Below the pieces are notes generated by a model. That model saw nothing but the letters and a program-made list of their open reading frames with translations. It searched no databases and was not told the DNA's origin. Shown here piece after piece: positions 1-7,143 of a DNA stretch of 20,382 bases (position 1 is its first letter; every line of letters begins with the position of its first letter). Source of the stretch: 4572-123 sp002084545 (GTDB lineage Bacteria; Desulfobacterota; Desulfobacteria; Desulfobacterales; 4572-123); NCBI GenBank assembly GCA_029939715.1, contig JAOZSJ010000064.1, forward strand, positions 1-20,382, written 5' to 3'. Both the position numbers and the translations under genes were made by a program.

Positions 1-504
1 CCCCATGCGGGCGCCTTTGGCCAGTGCCTGAGTGGTATCTTCAGGGTTTGTTACACCGTCATCGACTTGATACCAGGCTCCCACAAGATCGTCCGTCCGC
101 ATCACCGGAAAAAGTTTTTTTGCCTCGTCCAGGCTGATTTCCTCCATTTTAATACCAAATGCCCTTGCCATGCCAAGTGCCCTTAAAAATTCACTTTTTC
201 TGGCTTCCGTCTTTGCCACCCGCAATGAGCCATGCCTCTGGTATCCTGTCGGCTGGCCTGTTTTTTCTTCAAGGCCTGAATAGAGATCAGCACCATATTT
301 TGCAAGTTTTGTTAATGAACTTGTGGACCAGAGCTGACCGAGAAGGCCGGCGGCAGCCCATGACGTGCCGGACGAGATCCTTTTGCGCTCCAGCAGCACG
401 ACATCTTTCCAACCGAGTTCCACCAGGTGGTAAGCCGTGCTGCACCCGATAATACCGCCGCCAATAATAACAACCCGTGCATGGGTTGGTATTTGATCGT
501 TCAT
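1..504 (-). CDS. FAD-dependent oxidoreductase, dimethylglycine/sarcosine dehydrogenase-like (3' end outside window)
   Basis: Only the first 168 codons are present; the frame is open to the window edge. The start ATG (502-504) follows a strong AGGAG with good spacing. The N-terminus carries a Rossmann dinucleotide-binding motif, VVIIGGGIIGCSTAYHL (about residues 11-27), and ends its first fold with the acidic residue of LLERK. It then has SGTSWAAAGLLG, the segment typical of the DAO/dimethylglycine-sarcosine dehydrogenase family. Relatives with covalent FAD have a His right after this Trp; here it is Ala, so FAD is probably bound non-covalently. Family members oxidatively demethylate or deaminate N-methylated amino acids in the cytoplasm. 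It is the last visible gene of the minus-strand group with the aldehyde dehydrogenase (62-nt gap) and mttB, which fits methylated-amine use. The exact substrate cannot be told; glycine oxidase-like or other DAO enzymes remain possible. Confidence 0.82.
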   Translation of the reverse strand, partial: MNDQIPTHARVVIIGGGIIGCSTAYHLVELGWKDVVLLERKRISSGTSWAAAGLLGQLWSTSSLTKLAKYGADLYSGLEEKTGQPTGYQRHGSLRVAKTEARKSEFLRALGMARAFGIKMEEISLDEAKKLFPVMRTDDLVGAWYQVDDGVTNPEDTTQALAKGARMG

Positions 505-566
505 GATATCTCCTGTTAAGTTAGTTTGAATATTAAGACGGATACTGGAGAATATTTTTTCTGCTT

Positions 567-1991
567 TTATTTACCGTATTTATCCCAGTAGGCTCCAAAG
601 ATTTTTTCATCATCTAAAATTTCCCGTGGTTCAATGAGCCGGGCCAGGCGGGTAATGTTCATGCAGTGCTTGTATGTGACGTTTTCGTCTATGGAGTTGC
701 CCCCCCAGCTTCCGCATCCCAGGGTGGCCGTGAAGGCCAGGCCGTTGTTGAAGTTTCCGCTGTTGCCGTAGGCCTGGGCCTGGTTAACAAGAATTCTGCA
801 TACATTTATGGAGTGGGCCAGTTGCATGATGTGATCTTCGTTTCTGGAATGAATGCCGCAGGAATGTCCCTTGCCCTGATAATTGGTAATATCCTGGACA
901 AGCTTTATTGCGTCGTCAAAAGTCTTGTATTTGTAAGCTGTCAGGACCACGGATAATTTTTCCCCGGAAAAAGGATAGCCGGGGCCGGTTCCTGTTTCGG
1001 GAACAATGAAAAATGTTGCGTTTTGAGCCTCATCGGATTTCATTTCAGCCAGGGAGGCTATGTCATCAGGATCCTTACATATGATATCGGCGGTCAGGTG
1101 ACCGTCCTTCCACATCACTTTCTCGAGGCGCTTTTTTTCATCTTGCGATACAACATATCCACCGTGTTTTTTTAAATTTTCTATCACGGTATCGTAAATG
1201 CTTTCCTGAAGTATTATACTGTTTTCGGAAGAGCAACTGGTAGCATTATCAAAAACTTTTCCCATGAAAATTTTCTCGGCGGCATCTTCCAGGTCCGCAC
1301 TCTCGTCCACCACCATAACTGAATTACCTGCCCCCACACCAATACAAGGTGTTCCACTGGAGTATGCAGCCCTTACCATGCCCTGGCCTCCGGTAGCTAC
1401 CACTGTATCCACCTGGCGCATGAGTTCCTGGGATAGATTTGTAGTGGGATTGCTTATTCCCTGAATCAGGTTGTCGGGAGCGCCGATTTTTTTAAGCTCC
1501 CTGTTCATGAGCCTGATGACTTCGTCACTGGTTTTTTTAGACCTTGGATTGGGCGTAAATATAACCGAATTCCTGCATTTCAGGATCATCAGTGCATTCC
1601 CGACAGTGCCTGGAGTGGCATTTGTACAGGGCGTAAGGGCTCCAATGACGCCTTTTGGTTTGGCGATCTGTGTTACACCTGTTTCCTCGTCCACATCGAT
1701 AATACCAACTGACTTTTTGCCGATGAGATCAATAACCGCACCTTTGGTCCGATTTATGTTCTTGAGGGTCTTGTCCTTGACGTTGCCCATACCGGTTTCT
1801 TCAACCTCAAGCTTTGCCAGGTATTCGGCATTTTCTTTCTGATAGATGGCCCAGCCCAAAGCAGTTACGACTTCATCAACCTGTTCCTGATTATACTTTT
1901 CAAATTCTTCTTGAGCCGCCCTGGCCCTGGTTACCATTTCAGCTATGAATTGCTGATCCGCCTGTTTTTGTTCATTCGTTAAAGATGCCAT
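567..1991 (-). CDS. CoA-acylating aldehyde dehydrogenase (acetaldehyde/sulfoacetaldehyde dehydrogenase type)
   Basis: This 474-aa protein has the length and pattern of single-domain CoA-acylating aldehyde dehydrogenases (EutE/PduP, AdhE N-terminal domain, SauS-like). These convert an aldehyde plus CoA and NAD(P)+ to an acyl-CoA. The probable catalytic cysteine is Cys253 in DNATSCSSENS. Other family segments are PKGVIGALTPCTNATP (about 113-128), FTPNPRSKKT (about 145-154), VATGGQGMVRAAYSSGTP (about 198-215), GVGAGN (218-223) and the C-terminal GKGHSCGIHS (about 373-382). The start ATG follows AGGAAGGA. It lies 101 nt downstream of mttB on the same strand, with a hairpin between, and 62 nt upstream of the flavoprotein. 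In a methylated-amine locus it could handle the C2 aldehyde left when the amine head group is removed. Acetaldehyde and sulfoacetaldehyde are both plausible substrates and cannot be told apart from sequence alone. Confidence 0.88.
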   Translation of the reverse strand: MASLTNEQKQADQQFIAEMVTRARAAQEEFEKYNQEQVDEVVTALGWAIYQKENAEYLAKLEVEETGMGNVKDKTLKNINRTKGAVIDLIGKKSVGIIDVDEETGVTQIAKPKGVIGALTPCTNATPGTVGNALMILKCRNSVIFTPNPRSKKTSDEVIRLMNRELKKIGAPDNLIQGISNPTTNLSQELMRQVDTVVATGGQGMVRAAYSSGTPCIGVGAGNSVMVVDESADLEDAAEKIFMGKVFDNATSCSSENSIILQESIYDTVIENLKKHGGYVVSQDEKKRLEKVMWKDGHLTADIICKDPDDIASLAEMKSDEAQNATFFIVPETGTGPGYPFSGEKLSVVLTAYKYKTFDDAIKLVQDITNYQGKGHSCGIHSRNEDHIMQLAHSINVCRILVNQAQAYGNSGNFNNGLAFTATLGCGSWGGNSIDENVTYKHCMNITRLARLIEPREILDDEKIFGAYWDKYGK

Positions 1992-2032
1992 ATGATCCTT
2001 CCTGTAAATCTGATTGTTGGTAAAAGGGCGGC

Positions 2033-2063
2033 CGTAGGGGCAGCCACAAGGGCTGCCCCTACG
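2033..2063. repeat. REP-like perfect hairpin between mttB and the aldehyde dehydrogenase gene
   Basis: The arms CGTAGGGGCAGCC (2033-2045) and GGCTGCCCCTACG (2051-2063) are perfectly complementary over 13 bp around a 5-nt loop. No T-run follows on either strand, so it is not a typical intrinsic terminator. GTAGGGGC-type palindromes like this are widespread dispersed intergenic repeats in bacterial genomes. In a transcript crossing the gap, the hairpin could protect the upstream mttB message or reduce readthrough into the dehydrogenase gene. Confidence 0.7.
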
Positions 2064-2092
2064 TAACAGCCGTTTAAAAATATTAGGGGTGT

Positions 2093-3571
2093 TTAATCTC
2101 CTTGATATACCCCCAGTTCCTTTTCCGCTTCCACCACGATGGAACGGACATTTTGAAGCACTTCGTCGGAAAGTTGCGGCGGTTGATAGGTCTCAAGTAT
2201 TTTAAGCGTTTTTTCCCGTGCGCGCCGGTAAGCATCCTTGCTTCCCATTTCAACCCAGCGATCACGCATTCTTCGGTCCATGAGATCCGGCTGGGATTGG
2301 GATCTCATATGCTCAAAGGTAGTGGGGTGTGCCAGGTAATCCTTGCCGATGCCCATCTCCTTGATGACATCCACGGCAAGAGTCATGTCATTTACCGGTA
2401 CACCTTGTAAAGTATACAGCATCATTCCCGCCAGCTCATGGTCCCATACAAGCTGTGCCAGATCAAAAGTGATTCCCATCTCAAGCATTCCCAATCCATA
2501 AATGACATTGGCGCCTGCCAATGCGGGGAGAATGCCGGTGATGCCTTTTTCGAATCCGGCCTGGGCGTCAAACAGTTTGCTGTCGCCCTATCCACCGGCG
2601 ACAAAACAGGGCAGACTGTAGTACTTGGCCAGCCGCGCAACAGCGGCACTGATCATACCGGTTTCAGGTGAACCGACCGTTGCCGTTGCCATGCGGAGAT
2701 CCAGAGGGCATGTCGAACTGCCATAAACGAACTGGGCGCCTTTTCGGGTCGACTGATGAAGAACAAGGCTGGATAAAAGTTCACAATTCTGCATCACGAT
2801 GGTCCCTGCCAGATGCACCGGTCCCGAACCTCCGGACATGGCCATTCCCACAACATTAAGGCCCATATAATTAACGGCGGCCTCCATGATGATATCGCAA
2901 TGGTGTTCAGGTAATTTCAAGGGACTGATGGGACATGTCACAAAGGAAAGCAGGGGCCTTTCTTTAAGACGTTCTTTTCCCCCTACGATAGCGGCACACA
3001 TATCCACTATTTTTCTTGCCTGAAATCCGTCTACCGGACCCAGCCAGTGGTGCTTGGTGGTATTGGTCAAGGAAGCTTCCGCGTTATGAAGCGCCTGGGA
3101 CTCCGGTGGCTTGTCATGGGAGCACATGGCCCGCTCGTAGGTTTCCACATGTTCAAGGGAATCAATAATCCTGGCGGCCATTTCAACATCCGCTTTTCTG
3201 GTTTCCCGATGCTCTCCGGTGTAAGGGTCCACAAACATGATCCCTTCACCGAAATTGGTAAAAGTCACACGGTTATCTTCAAGGATAACGTCATCTTCGG
3301 GCCTTCTTCCACAGGCATAGTAGGTGGCCGGCGCCGATTCTATGGCGTCTTCCACAACGTGGTGCGGGATCTTGACAACTTTCTTTTTTCTGTCGATATT
3401 ACATCCGGCATCCGCATAGATATCAAGTGCTTTTTCGCTTTCCACAAAAACACCGACATCTTTTAGAACCTCCAATGTGGATAAATGAATTTCGTTACAT
3501 TCATCCTCTGTGATGGTGTTCAGGCTGAACCCGGAGTTGCGCATTTTACCGGCTTTAAACCTTCGCTTCAT
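2093..3571 (-). CDS. mttB: Trimethylamine methyltransferase MttB with in-frame UAG (pyrrolysine)
   Basis: Read through one TAG (2588-2590), the frame gives a 492-aa protein, the usual MttB length. MttB transfers a methyl group from trimethylamine to a cognate corrinoid protein (MttC) in anaerobic methylotrophy. The 327 codons before the UAG include the N-terminal helix segment EIHLSTLEVLKDVGVFVES and KHHWLGPVDGFQARKIV. The 164 codons after it continue the same family fold with GDSKLFDAQAGFEKG, GANVIYGLGMLEMG and DLAQLVWDHELAGMM. The UAG is codon 328, straight after CFVAGG, close to the known Pyl position in MttB (about residue 334). No frame change is needed. The start ATG follows a strong AGGAGG. 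The upstream neighbour is a non-Pyl paralogue (140-nt gap); the acylating aldehyde dehydrogenase is downstream. No mttC or pyl genes are in the window. A recent nonsense mutation is the only serious alternative and is unlikely given the site. Confidence 0.93.
2563..2588 (-). promoter_or_regulatory. Possible stem-loop immediately 3' of the UAG (PYLIS-like)
   Basis: On the coding strand, GGGCG starts at the last base of the UAG and can pair with CGCCC at 2563-2567. Inside, ACAG can pair with CTGT around a CAAA loop, leaving TTGA unpaired on one side. Structures after Pyl codons (PYLIS) have been proposed to aid readthrough in archaeal methylamine methyltransferase mRNAs, but they are not strictly required. 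These bases also encode conserved residues (GDSKLFDA), so the pairing could be coincidence. Confidence 0.3.
2588..2590 (-). other. In-frame UAG codon read as pyrrolysine (residue 328 of MttB)
   Basis: The plus-strand triplet CTA is TAG in the mttB frame, between GGA and GGC. It sits in AGG-O-GDSKLFDAQ, where Pyl MttB proteins carry the residue that is thought to orient and activate the amine substrate. In the paralogues of this window, gapless alignment on the downstream Gln puts Leu (3712-5136) or Tyr (18218-19657) at this place. Confidence 0.88.
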
Positions 3572-3711
3572 GGTCTCCTCCTTTGTTTAGTGTTGTTATA
3601 AGACAGCATCATCGCTTTGATGGATTGTACAAAATGGTATCAAGTTGTAGGGAAACAAATTTTGATGATCTCGTAAAGCGTAATATTGTAAATATGAAAT
3701 ATTGCTCGATT

Positions 3712-5136
3712 TTAAATTTTTTTGTATCGTTTTTCAACAAATTGTTTGAGACTTTTTTCAATATCAGGCGGAATATCGGGACGGACGTATTCCTCAAGTC
3801 GTTTTTTCAGATCTGTTTTTGCTTTTTCCCAGATCTGTTTTTCTCCCTGCTTTTTCCATTTTTCGTAGCTTCCCCGAGTGGCCAGGTCGGGGCTGAACAG
3901 CTCTGTTCTACATTTTTTAAAGGTTTCGGGAAAGCTGATATAGGAGCCACCTATACCTGCTTTTTTGATCTGCTCCAGGCCAATCGTTTCATCGTTCACC
4001 GCAATGGGTTTCAATATTCTGCGAATCATGCCGCAGGTTTCATCGTCAAGAAGAAATTTTTCGTAGCTCATGGCATTAAACCCGGCCAGAATGCCGCATG
4101 CCTGATTCATGAAATGATTGCCCGAGGCCAGGGATGTAAACATGGTTAGGGCGGACTCCACTCCCGCCTGCATATCCGGAACAAAAGCATCCGTCAGGCT
4201 GCCGCCGGCTTTTGTGGGAATACCGTAAAGCCTTCCCAGTTGAGCGGTCATATGGGAAAATCGGACGGCTTCGGGCCCGGCAAGCCCTAAACCACCGGTT
4301 TTCATGTCCGTGGCGCAGGAGCAGCCCCCGATCACGCAGGGTGTTCCGGGATTGATCAACTGCGTCAGTATAACGCCTGCAAGAACTTCGGTCGCCATAA
4401 CAACCATTGAGCCTGCCGGCGTGATTGGCCCCGAGGTCCCGAAGAGAATCATGTCCGGAAATTCCAGTGGCTGCCCCAATCGGGCGTATTCAATTAGAGC
4501 CCCAGCCATCTCCTTGGAGTAGAGAAAGGGTGAAATCGGGCTTATCTTGGAAGGCATTACCGGTTTATTGATAATGTTTTTTCTGCCGTCGAAAAGGATG
4601 GCCGCCATGTGAAGACTGTCTCTGGCCTTGCCTCTGTCTTGCGGACTGCCCATAAATGCTTTGTCCGACAGCAGAATATTAGACAGCATCATATCCAGAT
4701 GTGCCTTCTCGGGAGGGATATCACTGGGCATGACCATGAGGTAACCATTCATGTCCAGGTATTTTGAGGTATGTACCAGTTTGCAGAAGTTATTGTAATC
4801 ATCCATCAAGGCATTTCTCTGTTCACCGTTACCGTCAATAATAAAAGGAGCCCCCCAGCCGGGAAGAAGCGCGAAATGTTCTCCTCCCACATCAACGTTT
4901 TTTTCCGGATTTCTGGCAAAAATGGTAAACTGAGAGGGAACTGAATTTAGAGTATCCATCACCTGCTTTTCTTCAAAAAAAACAGTGCTCCCGTCAACTT
5001 TGAACATATGCTGCTTGAATATTTTCAGTGCTTCGGGCTCATGGAATGCCACACCGACATCTCGAAAAATTTCCATGACTGATGAATGAATTTTATTAAT
5101 TTCCGTTTCATTGAAACAGAGCATGCGTGTAAACAA
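3712..5136 (-). CDS. MttB-superfamily methyltransferase without pyrrolysine (MtgB-like)
   Basis: This protein of about 474 aa shares the whole MttB fold with its downstream neighbour but has no UAG. The segment that would hold Pyl reads KAGGSLTDAFVPDMQAG (about residues 309-325), with Leu or Ser at the Pyl position. Non-Pyl members of this superfamily include the glycine betaine:corrinoid methyltransferase MtgB and enzymes for other quaternary amines such as proline betaine, carnitine and gamma-butyrobetaine. The substrate here cannot be assigned from sequence. The start is uncertain. TTG at 5134-5136 has AGGAG 10 nt upstream, ATG at 5122-5124 lacks a close RBS, and the longest form (TTG at 5193) has no RBS and would add residues unlike the family. 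The gene diverges from the sigma-54-type activator, its probable regulator, and precedes mttB by 140 nt. Confidence 0.87.
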   Translation of the reverse strand: MFTRMLCFNETEINKIHSSVMEIFRDVGVAFHEPEALKIFKQHMFKVDGSTVFFEEKQVMDTLNSVPSQFTIFARNPEKNVDVGGEHFALLPGWGAPFIIDGNGEQRNALMDDYNNFCKLVHTSKYLDMNGYLMVMPSDIPPEKAHLDMMLSNILLSDKAFMGSPQDRGKARDSLHMAAILFDGRKNIINKPVMPSKISPISPFLYSKEMAGALIEYARLGQPLEFPDMILFGTSGPITPAGSMVVMATEVLAGVILTQLINPGTPCVIGGCSCATDMKTGGLGLAGPEAVRFSHMTAQLGRLYGIPTKAGGSLTDAFVPDMQAGVESALTMFTSLASGNHFMNQACGILAGFNAMSYEKFLLDDETCGMIRRILKPIAVNDETIGLEQIKKAGIGGSYISFPETFKKCRTELFSPDLATRGSYEKWKKQGEKQIWEKAKTDLKKRLEEYVRPDIPPDIEKSLKQFVEKRYKKI

Positions 5137-5232
5137 TTTAATCAGGCTCCTATTATTCACAATTATAGAAGCAAAAAGAGTGCCAATAGTCAAAATAGAT
5201 GTAATTTCAATATGTTCGCTATTATATTCAGG

Positions 5233-5261
5233 TTGACAAAAATTAAATTATACAATATCGT
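5233..5261 (+). promoter_or_regulatory. Candidate sigma-70 promoter for the activator gene
   Basis: A perfect TTGACA (-35, 5233-5238) is followed after 17 bp by TATCGT (5256-5261), a four-of-six match to the -10 consensus. This would place transcription starts near 5268, giving a leader of about 140 nt before the preferred ATG at 5408. The -10 lies inside the palindrome at 5248-5265. Confidence 0.45.
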
Positions 5262-5265
5262 ATAA
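5248..5265. promoter_or_regulatory. Candidate operator palindrome TTATAC-N6-GTATAA
   Basis: TTATACAATATCGTATAA matches its own reverse complement at 16 of 18 positions. It overlaps the candidate -10 of the activator promoter and lies about 110 bp upstream of the divergent methyltransferase start, so it could control either or both. A looser match with the same N6 spacing, TTGTAC-AAAATG-GTATCA (3625-3642), lies upstream of mttB. Which protein binds is unknown. Confidence 0.4.
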
Positions 5266-5328
5266 AAAGGCATGTGAAATGGCAATGATATGCTGTTGTT
5301 TTTTATGCATCGAGACCATAAAAAGGCT

Positions 5329-5365
5329 TTATGCGGTTGTGTATACTGTTATGCGAAACGGTATA
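5329..5365 (+). repeat. Two direct repeats TTATGCG-N5-GTATA in the activator leader
   Basis: TTATGCG-GTTGT-GTATA (5329-5345) and TTATGCG-AAACG-GTATA (5349-5365) are spaced 20 bp apart, close to two helical turns. They lie between the candidate promoter and the preferred start at 5408. That spacing suits cooperative protein binding on one DNA face. If translation began at 5279 the segment would be coding, and the repeat would be chance. Confidence 0.35.
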
Positions 5366-5407
5366 TTTGTTTTGCTTAAAAATTTTAAATGTGATCAAAG
5401 GATTATT

Positions 5408-7132
5408 ATGGACCGCGCAAATAGTTTTAAAACAAGTATTTTAGATATGTTTCCTTCTATTACGGTTGGTGCCGCAATTCTTGATCACGGGGGCCGAATT
5501 CTTTCCCGTAACGTCGCTTTTTCAGAAAAACTCGGACTTCAACGGAAAAAGCATCTGGTCGAAGAGTTTCCTTTTTTAAAAAGAAATTTTAAAGAGATAA
5601 CAATTCACGGGCGCCAAAGTATCCAGTGGATCAAAGAGAAAAATGTCCTGCTCTGCCTCTCTCCTCTGGAACTGCCTGAAGATAAAAACCGGGTTTTCTG
5701 TTTACTTTTTGATCAGGTTTCCGAAGATATCAGCCATATGAAAACAATGGAGATGAAAGAGTTGATAATGCAGTTGGATGTTATTATCGATGCGATCTCC
5801 GAAGGCGTATGGGTTTGTGACGGTAAAGGGAATGTGCTCCGGGTCAATCCTGTTTCCGCCGCTTTAAATGATATTAATGCGCCTGATGTTGTTGGCCGGA
5901 ACATGAAAGATCTGGAGTCGGAAGGATATTTTAATGAATGCGCCAGTCTGGAAACAATCAGGACAAAAAAGACAGTAACCCGCCTCGTCCTTCTGCGCAG
6001 GACAAATACCATGGTCATTGCCACTGCCAAGCCATTTTTTGATGAGAAGGGAAGTCTGAAAATGGTGGTTGGAACTGAACGGGATATCTCTAAACTGGAA
6101 GAACTTCATCACTTTCTGAGACAGCAGGCCCTTCTTCAGGATAGCTTGAAAGAACATATCAATGAACTGAAAACCCTGAACCGGCTTAGCCATAATATTA
6201 TTGCCAAAAGCGAATCCATGATCCGGATACTCAACCAGGTTGCCCGGGTAAGCCATGTTGAATCCACGGTTCTAATTCTTGGTGAATCCGGTGTTGGAAA
6301 GACAGCCATAGCCGACCTTATTCATAAAAATTCAGGCAGGTCGGGAAAGCCTTTTTTTTCAATCAATTGCTCTTCCATACCCGAGACTCTTTTGGAGTCT
6401 GAGCTTTTCGGGTATGAGAAGGGTGCTTTTACGGGCGCCAGAGGCACGGGGAAAACAGGTCTCATCGAGATGGCCGACGGCGGCACCCTGTTTCTGGATG
6501 AAATAGCGGAGCTTTCCCTGGCATCACAATCCAAGCTGCTTAAATTTCTCGATGAAGGGACTTTTTTCCGTATAGGAAGCACCAAAAAACAGGAAGTGGA
6601 TGTGCGGATCATTGCAGCAACCAATAAAGACCTCCAGGACCTTGTGGGAAAAGGCGCCTTCAGGCTTGATCTTTACTACCGACTGAATGTTATATCTATT
6701 CATATCCCACCATTGAGGGAACGGCATGCCTGTATTATTTCCCTGATTAAGCATTATATTAATCGGTTCTCTTCCAGTATGAAAGTGAGGCGTATCATAT
6801 CGCCCGACGCTTTGGAAATTCTGACAACATACAACTATCCAGGAAATGTTCGAGAACTTATTAATATCTGTGAAAGAATTGTCGTCATGACAAAGAGGGA
6901 ATATGTTATGCCCAGTGATCTTCCCCGACAGGTACTCAAAAGCGTTCAAACGGAAAATGTGGATTTTTGTGATTTGATTCAAGGAGAAACGCTTCCTGAA
7001 TTTATGGCGAGAATTGAAAGCCGTGTCCTGGTGAAAACAAAAGCCCGTTATGGAAGTCAGGAAAAAATGGCGGATGCACTTGGTGTTACCCAGCCGACCA
7101 TTAATAGAAAGATGAAAAAGTACGGATTGTAA
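5408..7132 (+). CDS. Sigma-54-dependent transcriptional activator with PAS sensor domains
   Basis: The start at 5408 is chosen because AAAGGA lies 5 nt upstream; an upstream ATG at 5279 would add 43 unconserved residues without a good RBS. The 574-aa protein has two probable PAS domains (about 8-105 and 122-235), a short coiled linker (about 228-262), and an AAA+ domain with Walker A GESGVGKT (292-299), sigma-54-contact motif GAFTGA (339-344) and Walker B GGTLFLDE (358-365). A helix-turn-helix closes the protein (QEKMADALGVTQPTINRKMKKYG, about 551-573). It should activate RNA polymerase-sigma-54 at enhancer-dependent promoters in response to a small molecule sensed by the PAS domains. There is no receiver domain, so it is probably not a two-component regulator. 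Its divergent position suggests it controls the methyltransferase group, but I found no convincing -24/-12 promoter in the window. Confidence 0.92.
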   Translation: MDRANSFKTSILDMFPSITVGAAILDHGGRILSRNVAFSEKLGLQRKKHLVEEFPFLKRNFKEITIHGRQSIQWIKEKNVLLCLSPLELPEDKNRVFCLLFDQVSEDISHMKTMEMKELIMQLDVIIDAISEGVWVCDGKGNVLRVNPVSAALNDINAPDVVGRNMKDLESEGYFNECASLETIRTKKTVTRLVLLRRTNTMVIATAKPFFDEKGSLKMVVGTERDISKLEELHHFLRQQALLQDSLKEHINELKTLNRLSHNIIAKSESMIRILNQVARVSHVESTVLILGESGVGKTAIADLIHKNSGRSGKPFFSINCSSIPETLLESELFGYEKGAFTGARGTGKTGLIEMADGGTLFLDEIAELSLASQSKLLKFLDEGTFFRIGSTKKQEVDVRIIAATNKDLQDLVGKGAFRLDLYYRLNVISIHIPPLRERHACIISLIKHYINRFSSSMKVRRIISPDALEILTTYNYPGNVRELINICERIVVMTKREYVMPSDLPRQVLKSVQTENVDFCDLIQGETLPEFMARIESRVLVKTKARYGSQEKMADALGVTQPTINRKMKKYGL

Positions 7133-7143
7133 AAATTGTTCAT

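Noticed and set aside
2093..2521. Separate 142-codon gene downstream of a shorter mttB
   Set aside because: It is the C-terminal part of the same mttB frame after the UAG, has no RBS of its own, and matches the MttB fold; one Pyl-containing gene explains both pieces.
5279..5407. N-terminal extension of the sigma-54 activator from the ATG at 5279
   Set aside because: It lacks a convincing RBS, adds a cysteine-rich stretch unlike the family, and the ATG at 5408 has AAAGGA at good spacing.
5137..5407. Sigma-54 (-24/-12) promoter for the methyltransferase genes
   Set aside because: I searched both strands here, and upstream of mttB, the stress protein and the ABC operon, for GG-N10-GC with flanking consensus. 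I found no convincing match, only near-misses with wrong spacing.
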